A DNA stretch of 64,000 nucleotides from JAUIAI01 sp049680625 (lineage in GTDB: Bacteria; Pseudomonadota; Gammaproteobacteria; Burkholderiales; Burkholderiaceae_E), in the NCBI GenBank assembly GCA_049680625.1, contig JBAUID010000221.1:11153-75152 (forward strand), read 5' to 3'. A program made the position numbers and the translations under genes. The notes below the pieces were generated by a model, which saw only the letters and a program-made list of their open reading frames with translations, was not told the DNA's origin and did no database searches. Below are positions 43,507 through 51,860 of this stretch, piece by piece; positions within the stretch are counted from its first letter, which is position 1; each line of letters opens with the position of its first letter.

Positions 43507-45429
43507 TTACTGAACCGCGTCAGCGGGTGCGCTCGTGAGTCGATCAGCGAAGCGCTCAACCAATACCCGCCCTTTTAACAGCTCGACAAAACCCTGGGCG
43601 GCGTGCTGTCCTTGTGCTGATGCCGCCTGAGCGGTGAAACTATCCAATGCTTTGTCGATTTCCTCAGAGCTTGCTGCCTCAACCGCAATTAACTCCTGGA
43701 TCATGAAGCCGCGCTGTCCGAGGTCAACCCCGAGGTATTCCGGAAATTTATCCGGAGCCGCCTCAAACAAAGCGCTCGTTGCCGGCTGCGGCAGGCCACT
43801 GGAATAACGGTCCACAGACCGCGGCTCATCAAACTTGTCGGGTTTTGCCCCATCTTTTAACTGCGCCAGCAATGCCTCACCATCTGCTTTGGCTTTGTTC
43901 GCCGCTGCTTTTGCACGCACCCGCGAAATAGCATCCGCTTCAACAGCGGCAAAATCCTGAACCTTGCTGGGCCGGTGCTCCAGAACCCTGGCCACGACTA
44001 ACTCATTCGGTGACACTTCAATGGCATCGATATTCTTTTTGGATTTGATCGCCGATTCTGCAAATAGTGCCCGCACCACTTTTGGACTAGCCAACGGTGA
44101 GCCGGGTTCAAGCCCTGGAGTGCCAAACCGCTGGTATTGGTCAATTGTTTTTAGGGCAATTCCCAGTTTGTCAGCGACGGGGGCCAACGAATCGGGTTGC
44201 TCGTATGCGGTATTGGTAAAAATATCAGCAGCATCGTGAAATGCCTGGCGGCCCTGAGCCGCTTTAAGCTCGGCCAGCACTTTGGGCCGAGCCTTGTCCA
44301 GTGGCTCTTGCTGGCGCTCCCGAATGTCGGTTACCTGAAGAATATGGAGACCAAATTCGGTCTCAACAATGTCACTGATCACGTCTTTACCAAGCGAGAA
44401 AGCTGCATCAGCAAATGGTTTTGTCATCGTCTGCCGGTCGAAGAATCCAAGATCGCCGCCCTGCTCTGCAGAACCCGGATCCTGAGACTCGGATTTGGCT
44501 AATGCCTCGAACTCAGCACCATCACGCAGCTTGCTCAGCACATCCTGTGCCTTGGCGCGCGCTTTGTCTTTGTCAGCGTCAGAAGCGTCACCGGCCATGT
44601 TTATAAGGATGTGACGCGCCCGTCTCTGCTCTTCCTGAACATAGGCAGCTTGATTCTGCTCGTAGTATTCTTTGATCTGGCTATCAGTCACTTCGGCATC
44701 TTGCGTCAACGCTGACTCACTCAGAACCAGGTACTCGATTTTGAGGGATTCCGTTGATTTGAACAGGTCTGGATTTTCGTCGTAAAAGCTTTTCGCTTTG
44801 GCGGTATCAATCTCAACGGACTCGATATAGTCTTCCGTCTTGAATGTCCGAGACCTGAATTTGCGTTTCTCCTGGTTCAGAGCAACCAGCTGACGGCTAA
44901 CCGACCGGGGCACAATTGCAGTTTCGCTGACTGACCGCGGAATCGATTGCAAAGCCAATTCGGCGCGAATCTGGTTTTCGAACTGTATCTCCGAGCGCCC
45001 CTGTGCGGACAGCATCGTACGATACCGTTCAATACTAAATTGACCGCTTTCATCGCGAAAAGCCGGGATTTCGGCAATCGCGTTTCGAATCGCTACATCA
45101 GGAACAATTACCGTTTTTTCCTGAGCGGCGTTGGCCAGAACACGCTGAGAGATCAACTGTTCGAGAATCTCATTTCTGGCGGCCGGGGTATCAAGCATGG
45201 CCGGATCAAATTGCTCACCCAGAATTCGGCGCATGCTCTGCATTTGACCCTGACGGGCGTTTTCGAAATCCTGTGTAGAGATTGTCAAGTCCCCCACTTT
45301 GGCGACTGCGTCGCCTCCTTGTGAGACCCGGTCATAGCCAGAAATTCCAAACAAGGCGAAGGCCGGAAAAATCAAAAGGACCAGCAGAAGAAGGAGTATT
45401 CGCTGGTTATCTCGAATCAGATCGAACAT
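43507..45429 (-). CDS. ppiD: Peptidyl-prolyl cis-trans isomerase PpiD
   Basis: PpiD (640 aa) is an inner-membrane-anchored periplasmic chaperone near the Sec translocon. It has an N-terminal membrane segment (ILLLLLVLLIFPAFALFGIS, about 11-30) and a SurA-like N-domain (VAKVGDLTISTQDFENARQG). A central parvulin domain spans about 265-360 (RRARHILINMAG, GGDLGFFDRQTM, FGLHILQVTDI). A second chaperone region makes up the C-terminal half. It is the last gene of the clpP-clpX-lon-hup-ppiD stretch, separated from hup by two tRNA genes. Confidence 0.94.
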   Translation of the reverse strand: MFDLIRDNQRILLLLLVLLIFPAFALFGISGYDRVSQGGDAVAKVGDLTISTQDFENARQGQMQSMRRILGEQFDPAMLDTPAARNEILEQLISQRVLANAAQEKTVIVPDVAIRNAIAEIPAFRDESGQFSIERYRTMLSAQGRSEIQFENQIRAELALQSIPRSVSETAIVPRSVSRQLVALNQEKRKFRSRTFKTEDYIESVEIDTAKAKSFYDENPDLFKSTESLKIEYLVLSESALTQDAEVTDSQIKEYYEQNQAAYVQEEQRRARHILINMAGDASDADKDKARAKAQDVLSKLRDGAEFEALAKSESQDPGSAEQGGDLGFFDRQTMTKPFADAAFSLGKDVISDIVETEFGLHILQVTDIRERQQEPLDKARPKVLAELKAAQGRQAFHDAADIFTNTAYEQPDSLAPVADKLGIALKTIDQYQRFGTPGLEPGSPLASPKVVRALFAESAIKSKKNIDAIEVSPNELVVARVLEHRPSKVQDFAAVEADAISRVRAKAAANKAKADGEALLAQLKDGAKPDKFDEPRSVDRYSSGLPQPATSALFEAAPDKFPEYLGVDLGQRGFMIQELIAVEAASSEEIDKALDSFTAQAASAQGQHAAQGFVELLKGRVLVERFADRLTSAPADAVQ

Positions 45430-45452
45430 GCGCGATTGCTACCCAGTAATGC

Positions 45453-45479
45453 AAAGGGCGAACACATTGTTCGCCCTTT
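45453..45479 (-). terminator. Terminator-like hairpin after tRNA-Asp
   Basis: AAAGGGCGAACA and TGTTCGCCCTTT form a perfect 12-bp stem with a 3-nt loop. It begins 8 bp after the tRNA-Asp 3' end and lies 24 bp before the ppiD start. The U-run is only three residues, so it is either a moderate terminator of the tRNA transcript or a 3'-processing barrier. Confidence 0.6.
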
Positions 45480-45486
45480 AACGTGT

Positions 45487-45563
45487 TGGCGGAGCGGACG
45501 GGACTCGAACCCGCGACCCCCGGCGTGACAGGCCGGTATTCTAACCAACTGAACTACCGCTCC
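45487..45563 (-). tRNA. tRNA-Asp (anticodon GTC)
   Basis: The sequence folds as a 77-nt cloverleaf with the 3' CCA encoded. The acceptor is GGAGCGG/CCGCTCC with discriminator G. The D-arm is GTTCAGTTGGTTAGAAT, the anticodon stem-loop CGGCCTGTCACGCCG, and the T-loop GGTTCGAGTCC. Anticodon GTC. It is co-transcribed with tRNA-Val upstream. Confidence 0.97.
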
Positions 45564-45682
45564 AGTTTGTGCAAAGCAAAGAGGCTACCATCGGATGACA
45601 ACCTTGGGGGATTCCCAAGCCAAACGCCTGGAATTTTCCAACGCCAGATTTGTCAACAAAAATACCCAAGTACCAAAGCGGA

Positions 45683-45758
45683 TGGTGGGTGCTGAGAGGC
45701 TCGAACTCCCGACCTAAGCCTTGTAAGGGCTCCGCTCTACCAACTGAGCTAAGCACCC
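45683..45758 (-). tRNA. tRNA-Val (anticodon TAC)
   Basis: The sequence is a 76-nt cloverleaf with CCA encoded. The acceptor is GGGTGCT/AGCACCC with discriminator A. The D-arm is AGCTCAGTTGGTAGAGC, the anticodon region AGCCCTTACAAGGCT, and the T-arm GGGAGTTCGAGCCTCTC. Anticodon TAC. It lies 119 bp upstream of tRNA-Asp on the same transcript. Confidence 0.97.
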
Positions 45759-45786
45759 GCTAAAGTAAAACCTAAACAGTACTGTT

Positions 45787-45824
45787 TTATTGCCCTGCTT
45801 ATTGCTTATTGCCCTGCTTATTGC
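45787..45824. repeat. 19-bp direct repeat, 2 perfect units, in the tRNA leader
   Basis: TTATTGCCCTGCTTATTGC occurs twice in perfect tandem. A partial copy (TTTTTGCTTATTCCC) and a second short motif (ACCTTGAT, twice) follow. It lies between the tRNA-Val 5' end and the predicted promoter at 45897. Confidence 0.85.
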
Positions 45825-45896
45825 TTTTTGCTTATTCCCCGCCAGTACCTTGATCTCAGCACCTTGATACCAGTACTTTTTTGTCTGCGGCGCGAA

Positions 45897-45902
45897 ATTA
45901 TA
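45897..45902 (-). promoter_or_regulatory. -10 box of the tRNA-Val/tRNA-Asp promoter
   Basis: A perfect TATAAT on the minus strand is followed by TTCGCGCCGC, a GC-rich discriminator typical of stable-RNA promoters under stringent control. The -35 is poor at normal spacing (TTCCGT). Transcription would start about 130 nt upstream of tRNA-Val. Confidence 0.45.
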
Positions 45903-45913
45903 TCGCCTTTCCG

Positions 45914-45945
45914 GCCCGGACGGAATGCTTCCGGGCACTTTTTTT
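45914..45945 (+). terminator. Plus-strand Rho-independent terminator behind hup
   Basis: GCCCGGA and TCCGGGC pair around a 9-nt loop and are followed by AC and seven T on the plus strand. All genes within 2 kb on either side are on the minus strand, so this terminator faces against hup. On the minus strand the hairpin directly follows the hup stop but has no U-run. Confidence 0.6.
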
Positions 45946-45951
45946 ATGCGA

Positions 45952-46224
45952 CTAGTTCAAGGCATCTTTGAGGGCCTTGCCCGGTCGGAATTTTGGCACC
46001 TTGGCGGCCTTGATGTCGATCGCGGCTCCGGTCTGAGGGTTACGTCCGGTACGGGCAGCACGCTGGCCAACAGCAAAAGTGCCAAAGCCAACAATTGTGA
46101 CAGTACCGTCACTCTGCATGGTCTTTGTAATGCCTTCGATCATCGCATCAAGAGCGCGGTTCGCAGAGGCTTTCGACAAATCAGCTTCGTCCGCAATGTA
46201 ATCGATTAGATCAGTCTTATTCAT
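45952..46224 (-). CDS. hupB: DNA-binding protein HU
   Basis: HU (90 aa) is a nucleoid protein that bends DNA without sequence specificity. It starts MNKTDLIDYIADEADLSKAS. The beta-arm region includes GFGTFAVGQRAARTGRNPQT, which contains the DNA-intercalating proline. The C-terminus KVPKFRPGKALKDALN is as in HU-beta. AGGGGG lies 10 nt before the ATG. It lies next to lon, the usual place of hupB. Confidence 0.97.
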   Translation of the reverse strand: MNKTDLIDYIADEADLSKASANRALDAMIEGITKTMQSDGTVTIVGFGTFAVGQRAARTGRNPQTGAAIDIKAAKVPKFRPGKALKDALN

Positions 46225-46773
46225 AGCTTAATTCCCCCTTGGAATTGGTATCGCAGATGGAGCAAATTTACGGCGACGGAAAACGAATGTGTAACAGGTT
46301 CGCAGGCCTTGCCACGGGTAGTTCTGAACACCTTGAGATGTGCCCCGCACAAAGATCCTGCAACACGTGAATCAAAATCATCACATGCAAACCCAATGGA
46401 TGTCATGCCGCAGATCTACTTGAATTACTGCTTTTGCTTCTTTGTTTGTGGCCAAAGCTGCTAGCGAAGACGATGCGAAAATCACAACGGCATTCTGTTA
46501 GATGCCCGGCGTTTTTTACTGGCTGTTTTACTGGATATTTTTACTGGCTTTTTCAATACCAGTTCTGTCAATGCCGATTCTGTTACTGCTGAACCAAGTT
46601 AATTACCCGTCAAATATCAACGTTCACAAGTATTAGATCGCCCGGAAAGCCTTGTGTCAAGCCAGATTCCGAGCGATTCAGCCGAATTTGCGAAATAGCG
46701 TTTCAGATGCGACGAGGTGTTTCCAAGTACAACACTTTTCAGTTAATCGCTGCCTGTTTTATATGCAACGCGC
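46225..46773 (-). other. 549-bp hup-lon spacer with long hup leader
   Basis: The spacer holds a consensus promoter (46632-46660) about 400 nt upstream of hup. It also holds three copies of TTTTACTGG (plus strand, 46514-46547, spaced 12 and 13 bp). A 61-codon open frame (46406-46221) has a stop that overlaps the hup start (ATGA); it has no good ribosome site and an unremarkable composition, so I do not call it a gene. No terminator for lon is visible. Confidence 0.6.
46632..46660 (-). promoter_or_regulatory. Sigma-70 promoter for hup
   Basis: A perfect -35 TTGACA (46660-46655), a 17-bp spacer and a -10 TCTAAT (46637-46632) on the minus strand. This is the best-matching sigma-70 promoter in the window. 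The start site near 46625 would give hup a 5' leader of about 400 nt. Confidence 0.7.
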
Positions 46774-49182
46774 TTAGTGAGCAGTAACAGACCCCCGCGG
46801 CCCTTTCTTTTTTGTACTGGTTCGCCGCACCGGGGCCTTTCCTGTCGGCGGTGCTTTAACAGGCTGCGGCTCACGTTCAAGTGCTGCTTCGAGAACCCGA
46901 TCGATCCATTGAACCGGAATTATTTCTAATTGGTTCTTAACATTGTCCGGAATATCGGCAAGGTCTTTGACGTTTTCTTCGGGTATGAGCACCGTTTTTA
47001 TATTGCCCCGATGAGCTGCCAGCAATTTTTCTTTTAGGCCACCGATTGGCAACACTTCGCCTCGTAAAGTAATTTCACCCGTCATAGCAACATCACACCG
47101 AACGGGGATGCCGGTCAATACCGAAACCAATGCGGTTGTCATGGCAATACCAGCACTTGGCCCGTCTTTTGGTGTTCCGCCTTCGGGAACGTGGACGTGG
47201 ATATCGTTCTTTTCGTAAAAATCTGGCGCAATCCCCAGCCTTTCGGCACGGGAGCGTACAACGGTCATTGCCGCCTGAATGGACTCCTGCATGACGTCAC
47301 CCAGCTTGCCGGTGGACAAAGTTTTACCTTTACCGGGCACAGCAACTGCCTCGATCGTAAGTAACTCGCCACCGACTTCTGTCCAAGCCAGGCCAGTCAC
47401 CTGTCCAACCTGGTTCTCTTCTTTGTCAACCTTGCCGTAGCTGAAGCGCTTAACGCCCAGATACTTGTCCAGGTTCTTCGGCGTTACCGCAATTTTCTTG
47501 CGCGCTTTCTCAAGCAGCAAAATCTTAACGACCTTACGGCAAATCTTACCGATTTCGCGTTCCAGAGCACGAACCCCGGCTTCACGCGTGTAGTAGCGAA
47601 TGACATCACGAACCGCTGATTCACTAAGCGTAATCTCGGTATCTTTCAGACCGTTAGCCTTCAACTGCTTAGGTTGTAAGTAGCGCTGGGCGATATTGAC
47701 TTTTTCATCTTCCGTGTATCCCGACAATCGGATCACTTCGAGACGATCAAGCAGGGCCGGCGGTATGTTCAAGGTGTTGGCCGTTGCTACGAACATCACG
47801 TCGGACAGATCGAACTCCACCTCGACGTAGTGATCAACAAAGGTGTTGTTCTGCTCCGGATCCAGGACCTCCAGCAACGCGCTGGATGGATCCCCACGAA
47901 AATCCATACCCATTTTGTCAACTTCATCCAGCAGGAACAACGGATTGCGAACCGCGACACGAGTCAGGCTCTGAAGGATTTTCCCCGGCATTGACCCGAT
48001 GTAGGTACGGCGGTGACCGCGAATCTCAGCTTCGTCCCGAACACCACCGAGCGCCATCCGCACAAACTTTCGATTCGTGGCACGCGCTATCGATTGGCCC
48101 AATGATGTTTTTCCAACCCCTGGTGGCCCAACCAGGCAAAGAATAGGCGCTTTAACCTGATCAACCCGCTGCTGCACAGCGAGGTATTCAAGGATGCGTT
48201 CCTTAACTTTTTCAAGGCCGTAGTGGTCTTCGTCGAGAACTTCGTCAGCCTTGGCTAAATCGTTGGTGACCTTGCTCTTCTTCTTCCAAGGCAGACCAAC
48301 CAAAGTATCAATGTAATTTCTAACGACGGTGGCTTCTGCAGACATCGGCGACATCAGCTTGAGTTTTTTAAGTTCGGAGTCTGCTTTTTTGCGTGCTTCT
48401 TTTGGCATCCTGGCGTCGACAATTTTCTTTTCAAGCTCTTCAAGGTCTGCGCCGTCTTCGCCTTCACCGAGCTCTTTCTGAATCGCTTTGACTTGTTCGT
48501 TCAGGTAGTACTCGCGTTGGCTCTTTTCCATCTGACGCTTGACCCGGCCACGGATGCGCTTTTCGACCTGCAGAATATCGAGTTCAGTTTCAATTTGCGC
48601 GAGCAATTTTTCTAAACGCTCGGAAACAGAAATAGTTTCCAGAACGTCTTGCTTTTGGTCAATCTTGATTGGCAAGTGCGCCGCAATTGTGTCAGCCAGC
48701 CGTCCGTTGTCATCAATGCCGTTTAAAGAGGCCAGAATTTCCGGTGGAATCTTTTTGTTCAGTTTCACATATTGGTCAAACTGCGTCAGGATGGTTCGGC
48801 GCAACGCTTCAACCTCTGGGGTGTCAGTGTCGGTTTCAGGCACCGCCTGCAATTCGCAAAAGAAATGGCCGTCTTCTTCGTCGATATTCAACAGGCTGGC
48901 GCGATCAGATCCTTCAACCAGGACTTTCACTGTGCCATCGGGTAGCTTAAGCATTTGTAAAATATTCGAGATGCAACCGATCGAATAAATATCAGTTGCA
49001 GCTGGCTCATCTTCAGACGCATTTTTTTGCGCTACCAGCGCAATTTGTTTTCCCGACTCCATCGCGGCTTCGAGCGCTTTGATCGATTTGGCTCGACCGA
49101 CAAACAGCGGGATCACCATATGCGGAAAGACCACAACATCACGTAGCGGAAGCAGTGGCAGCGTTTGAACGGATTCTGGCAT
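46774..49182 (-). CDS. lon: ATP-dependent protease Lon
   Basis: Lon (802 aa) degrades misfolded and regulatory proteins. It has an N-terminal LON domain (LPLLPLRDVVVFPHMVIPLF) and a coiled-coil helical region (VKRQMEKSQREYYLNEQVKA). The AAA+ module carries Walker A VGPPGVGKTSLGQSIA and Walker B PLFLLDEVDKMG. The C-terminal protease has the Ser676-Lys719 dyad (DGPSAGIAMTTALVS; GGLKEKLLAAHRG). The tail is Lys/Pro-rich and extends about 20 residues past the E. coli end. A heat-shock-type promoter lies just upstream. Confidence 0.98.
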   Translation of the reverse strand: MPESVQTLPLLPLRDVVVFPHMVIPLFVGRAKSIKALEAAMESGKQIALVAQKNASEDEPAATDIYSIGCISNILQMLKLPDGTVKVLVEGSDRASLLNIDEEDGHFFCELQAVPETDTDTPEVEALRRTILTQFDQYVKLNKKIPPEILASLNGIDDNGRLADTIAAHLPIKIDQKQDVLETISVSERLEKLLAQIETELDILQVEKRIRGRVKRQMEKSQREYYLNEQVKAIQKELGEGEDGADLEELEKKIVDARMPKEARKKADSELKKLKLMSPMSAEATVVRNYIDTLVGLPWKKKSKVTNDLAKADEVLDEDHYGLEKVKERILEYLAVQQRVDQVKAPILCLVGPPGVGKTSLGQSIARATNRKFVRMALGGVRDEAEIRGHRRTYIGSMPGKILQSLTRVAVRNPLFLLDEVDKMGMDFRGDPSSALLEVLDPEQNNTFVDHYVEVEFDLSDVMFVATANTLNIPPALLDRLEVIRLSGYTEDEKVNIAQRYLQPKQLKANGLKDTEITLSESAVRDVIRYYTREAGVRALEREIGKICRKVVKILLLEKARKKIAVTPKNLDKYLGVKRFSYGKVDKEENQVGQVTGLAWTEVGGELLTIEAVAVPGKGKTLSTGKLGDVMQESIQAAMTVVRSRAERLGIAPDFYEKNDIHVHVPEGGTPKDGPSAGIAMTTALVSVLTGIPVRCDVAMTGEITLRGEVLPIGGLKEKLLAAHRGNIKTVLIPEENVKDLADIPDNVKNQLEIIPVQWIDRVLEAALEREPQPVKAPPTGKAPVRRTSTKKKGPRGSVTAH

Positions 49183-49223
49183 TCGATTACTCCGGAGAAG
49201 CGGACGTTAGTGTTAGTTATAGT

Positions 49224-49254
49224 CTTATGTGGTGGTGGGAAGCCAATTTTCAAG
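49224..49254 (-). promoter_or_regulatory. Heat-shock (sigma-32 type) promoter of lon
   Basis: CTTGAAA (49254-49248) is followed after 15 bp by CCACATAAG (49232-49224) on the minus strand, close to the sigma-32 consensus CTTGAAA-N11-16-CCCCATNT. It lies about 40 nt upstream of the lon ATG. lon is a classic sigma-32 target, which supports the reading. Confidence 0.55.
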
Positions 49255-49501
49255 TCGGATCAACACCTGGTGTGGGTGACAGAATACCCGAGCATCGGCA
49301 CCGCCCCTAATGCCGCTGGATGAGTCAGTCGCATTAGCCCGACAAATGGCATTGTCACAGGAAGCGTCCGGGTTGGTCGGTTTGCAACCCTGCTTACACC
49401 ATGGGTTTTTTGGCCTACGGCCCGACCGACGGGCAGGCTTTTGAACGCGCGTGCCTTTTCTACTGAAAACAGCTGATAGCCATCAACCAGTGGCCGGTCT
49501 G

Positions 49502-49544
49502 AAAAAAGGCCCGAATCTGCATTCAATTTAGGCAGAGTCGGGCC
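49502..49544 (-). terminator. Rho-independent terminator of clpX
   Basis: On the minus strand GGCCCGACTCTGC pairs with GCAGATTCGGGCC (12 of 13 pairs) across an 11-nt loop and is followed by six T. It starts 48 bp after the clpX stop. The rest of the 410-bp lon-clpX spacer (49260-49500) shows only a weak 88-codon open frame, which I do not accept as a gene. Confidence 0.85.
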
Positions 49545-49592
49545 ATCAGTGCTTTTATAGATCGCTTTTAAGGATCGCCTTTCGTGACAAAT

Positions 49593-50864
49593 TCAGGCTG
49601 AATCTGCGCCTGAAACCTTCGGGGCGTCCGCATAGATAATCAGGGGCTTGGCTTCACCCGATATCGCGCGTTCGTCAATGACAACTTTCTGAACGTTCTG
49701 CAGGCTGGGCAATTCGAACATGGTGTCCTGGAGTGATTGCTCAAGAATTGAACGCAAACCCCGGGCTCCTGTTTTGCGTTTCAATGCCTTACGCGCAATC
49801 GCCTGCAAGGCGGACGGCCGCACATCGAGCTCAACGTTTTCCATTTCGAACAAGCGCTGATACTGCTTGACGAGAGCATTGCGCGGTTCGGTGAGAATCC
49901 GAACCAGGGCATCTTCATTAAGCTCGTCAAGAGTGGCAACAACGGGCAAGCGGCCAACAAGCTCCGGAATCAGGCCAAATTTAACCAGGTCTTCCGGCTC
50001 TACCTCGCGCAGCACTGCCCCAACAGCCCGTTCCGAAGCAGTACGGACTTCAGCGCCGAACCCAATGCCTGAGCGCTCGGAACGGTCACGAATAATTTTA
50101 TCAAGACCGTCAAATGCACCACCGCAAATAAACAAAATGTTGGTGGTATCAATCTGTACAAAATCCTGGTTAGGATGCTTACGGCCACCTTGAGGTGGTA
50201 CCGATGCAACCGTGCCTTCGATCAGTTTCAAGAGTGCTTGTTGCACCCCTTCACCCGAGACGTCGCGGGTAATCGAAGGGTTGTCAGATTTCCGTGAAAT
50301 TTTGTCGATCTCATCGATGTAGACGATGCCGTTCTGAGCCTTTTCCACTTCATAGTTGCAGTTCTGCAGCAACTTTTGAATGATGTTTTCAACGTCTTCA
50401 CCAACGTACCCGGCCTCTGTCAGCGTCGTAGCGTCAGCAATCACAAAAGGCACGTTCAACATCCGCGCAAGCGTCTGCGCCAGCAAGGTTTTTCCAGATC
50501 CAGTTGGCCCGACCAGCAAAATATTACTTTTAGACAGTTCGACATCATCTTTGCGGCCACGATGACGCAAGCGCTTGTAGTGGTTGTAAACGGCAACCGA
50601 CAAACCACGCTTGGCAGGAGCTTGCCCAATAACGTAGTTCTCAAGCATGGCCATGACTTCCTGCGGCGTCGGCAGCCCACCAGACAGCGTCCCGGTGCCG
50701 CCTTCGCTTTGCGCTTCATCACGAATGATGTCATTGCACAGCTCGATACATTCATCGCAGATGAATACTGACGGCCCGGCAATCAGCTTGCGCACTTCAT
50801 GCTGGTTCTTTCCGCAAAACGAGCAGTACAGGACTTTCTCGCTAGACCCTTTCTTCTCAGACAT
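49593..50864 (-). CDS. clpX: ATP-dependent Clp protease ATP-binding subunit ClpX
   Basis: ClpX (423 aa) unfolds tagged proteins and feeds them to ClpP. The N-terminal zinc-binding domain has four Cys (LYCSFCGKNQHEVRKLIAG, then ICDECIELC). Walker A is LLVGPTGSGKTLLAQTLARM, and the ClpP-binding loop region and sensor motifs follow. The start is ATG at 50864 with GAGGA upstream, giving MSEKKGSSEKVLYCSFCG; the frame is open to 50924, but that part is not conserved. The gap from clpP is 34 bp. Confidence 0.97.
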   Translation of the reverse strand: MSEKKGSSEKVLYCSFCGKNQHEVRKLIAGPSVFICDECIELCNDIIRDEAQSEGGTGTLSGGLPTPQEVMAMLENYVIGQAPAKRGLSVAVYNHYKRLRHRGRKDDVELSKSNILLVGPTGSGKTLLAQTLARMLNVPFVIADATTLTEAGYVGEDVENIIQKLLQNCNYEVEKAQNGIVYIDEIDKISRKSDNPSITRDVSGEGVQQALLKLIEGTVASVPPQGGRKHPNQDFVQIDTTNILFICGGAFDGLDKIIRDRSERSGIGFGAEVRTASERAVGAVLREVEPEDLVKFGLIPELVGRLPVVATLDELNEDALVRILTEPRNALVKQYQRLFEMENVELDVRPSALQAIARKALKRKTGARGLRSILEQSLQDTMFELPSLQNVQKVVIDERAISGEAKPLIIYADAPKVSGADSA

Positions 50865-50898
50865 CTTTTTCCTCAAACAGCCTGACCAGCGATGGCGT

Positions 50899-51579
50899 TT
50901 ATTCCGCCGCTTCCCGGCTGGCAATAACCTTGTCGATAATACCGTAAGCTGCAGCTTCGTCAGCCGACATGAAGTTGTCGCGATCCGTGTCTTTTTCGAT
51001 CGTTTCTAGGGGCTGCCCAGTTGCGTCAACCAGCATTTTGTTCAGTCGTTCCCGGGTGTACAGGATTTCTTTGGCGTGGATTTCGATATCCGACGCCTGC
51101 CCCTGGGCCCCCCCGGACGGCTGGTGGATCATTATCCGTGCGTTGGGTAGCGAATAGCGCTTACCCTTGGCGCCGGCCGCCAACAAAAACGCTCCCATGC
51201 TTGCCGCCAGGCCCATACACAGGGTGCTGACATCCGGTTTAACAAAAGCCATCGTGTCGTACATGGCCAGACCCGCGGATACAGAGCCACCGGGTGAATT
51301 GATGTACAACGAGACGTCTTTGTCGGGATTTTCTGACTCGAGAAAGAGTAATTGAGCAACCACCAGGTTGGCGGTGACGTCCATCACCGGTCCGAGCAGG
51401 AAAATGACCCGCTCGCGCAGCAATCGGGAATAGATGTCGTAGGCTCGTTCGCCACGACCGCTCTGCTCGATAACAATCGGTACCATGCCTATATTGGTCG
51501 GCGACTGGTACAGCCCGCTCGACGTTCCCGCCGCTAGGTGGGCGTTTACTAGGTCCTCAATGAGGGCGTTCCGGGTCAT
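50899..51579 (-). CDS. clpP: ATP-dependent Clp protease proteolytic subunit ClpP
   Basis: ClpP (226 aa) is the serine protease partner of ClpX. The triad is Ser127 (MGLAASMGAFLLAAG), His152 (RIMIHQPSGG) and Asp201 (IEKDTDRDNFMSADEA). The ATG at 51579 has GGAG 8 nt upstream. The next ATG before VPIVIEQSGRGERAYDIYSR is 31 codons further in, so a propeptide of about 30 residues, longer than the 14 of E. coli, is predicted. Confidence 0.96.
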   Translation of the reverse strand: MTRNALIEDLVNAHLAAGTSSGLYQSPTNIGMVPIVIEQSGRGERAYDIYSRLLRERVIFLLGPVMDVTANLVVAQLLFLESENPDKDVSLYINSPGGSVSAGLAMYDTMAFVKPDVSTLCMGLAASMGAFLLAAGAKGKRYSLPNARIMIHQPSGGAQGQASDIEIHAKEILYTRERLNKMLVDATGQPLETIEKDTDRDNFMSADEAAAYGIIDKVIASREAAE

Positions 51580-51860
51580 GAAATACTCCGCATAAAATTC
51601 TGGGTGATTCGAAAACACCTGATGGTGACACGTTTGTGGTGACGAGCATGAAGCACTGTAGCTTTTTAGTCAGCAGCACCCGGCATTCGGTACAAAAAGC
51701 AACTGGACACATCGATACTTGGCTTGACGCCTAGGCTGATTCGCCTCCAGGTTGTAAGCCTCAGACAGGACAGTGTTCGGAACAGTGTTCGGAATTGTGA
51801 GGCCGGCCCTCGACGCGTAATCCGGGCGCCGCGGCGGAGCGGACCGAGAAAGGCTTCCGT
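51580..51860. other. 281-bp tig-clpP spacer
   Basis: No gene is seen. It contains a perfect 12-bp tandem doublet ACAGTGTTCGGA (51770-51793) and GC-rich sequence after the tig stop, without a clear terminator or a convincing clpP promoter. Confidence 0.6.

Noticed and set aside
45481..45760. tRNA genes as a phage or island attachment site
   Set aside because: No integrase and no partial tRNA duplicate is seen; flanking genes are standard neighbours.
46221..46406. 61-aa leader peptide of hup
   Set aside because: Overlap with the hup start is suggestive, but there is no ribosome site and the composition looks random; kept only as a point to test.
49260..49526. 88-aa gene between lon and clpX
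   Set aside because: It spans the clpX terminator and shows no conserved motif or ribosome site.
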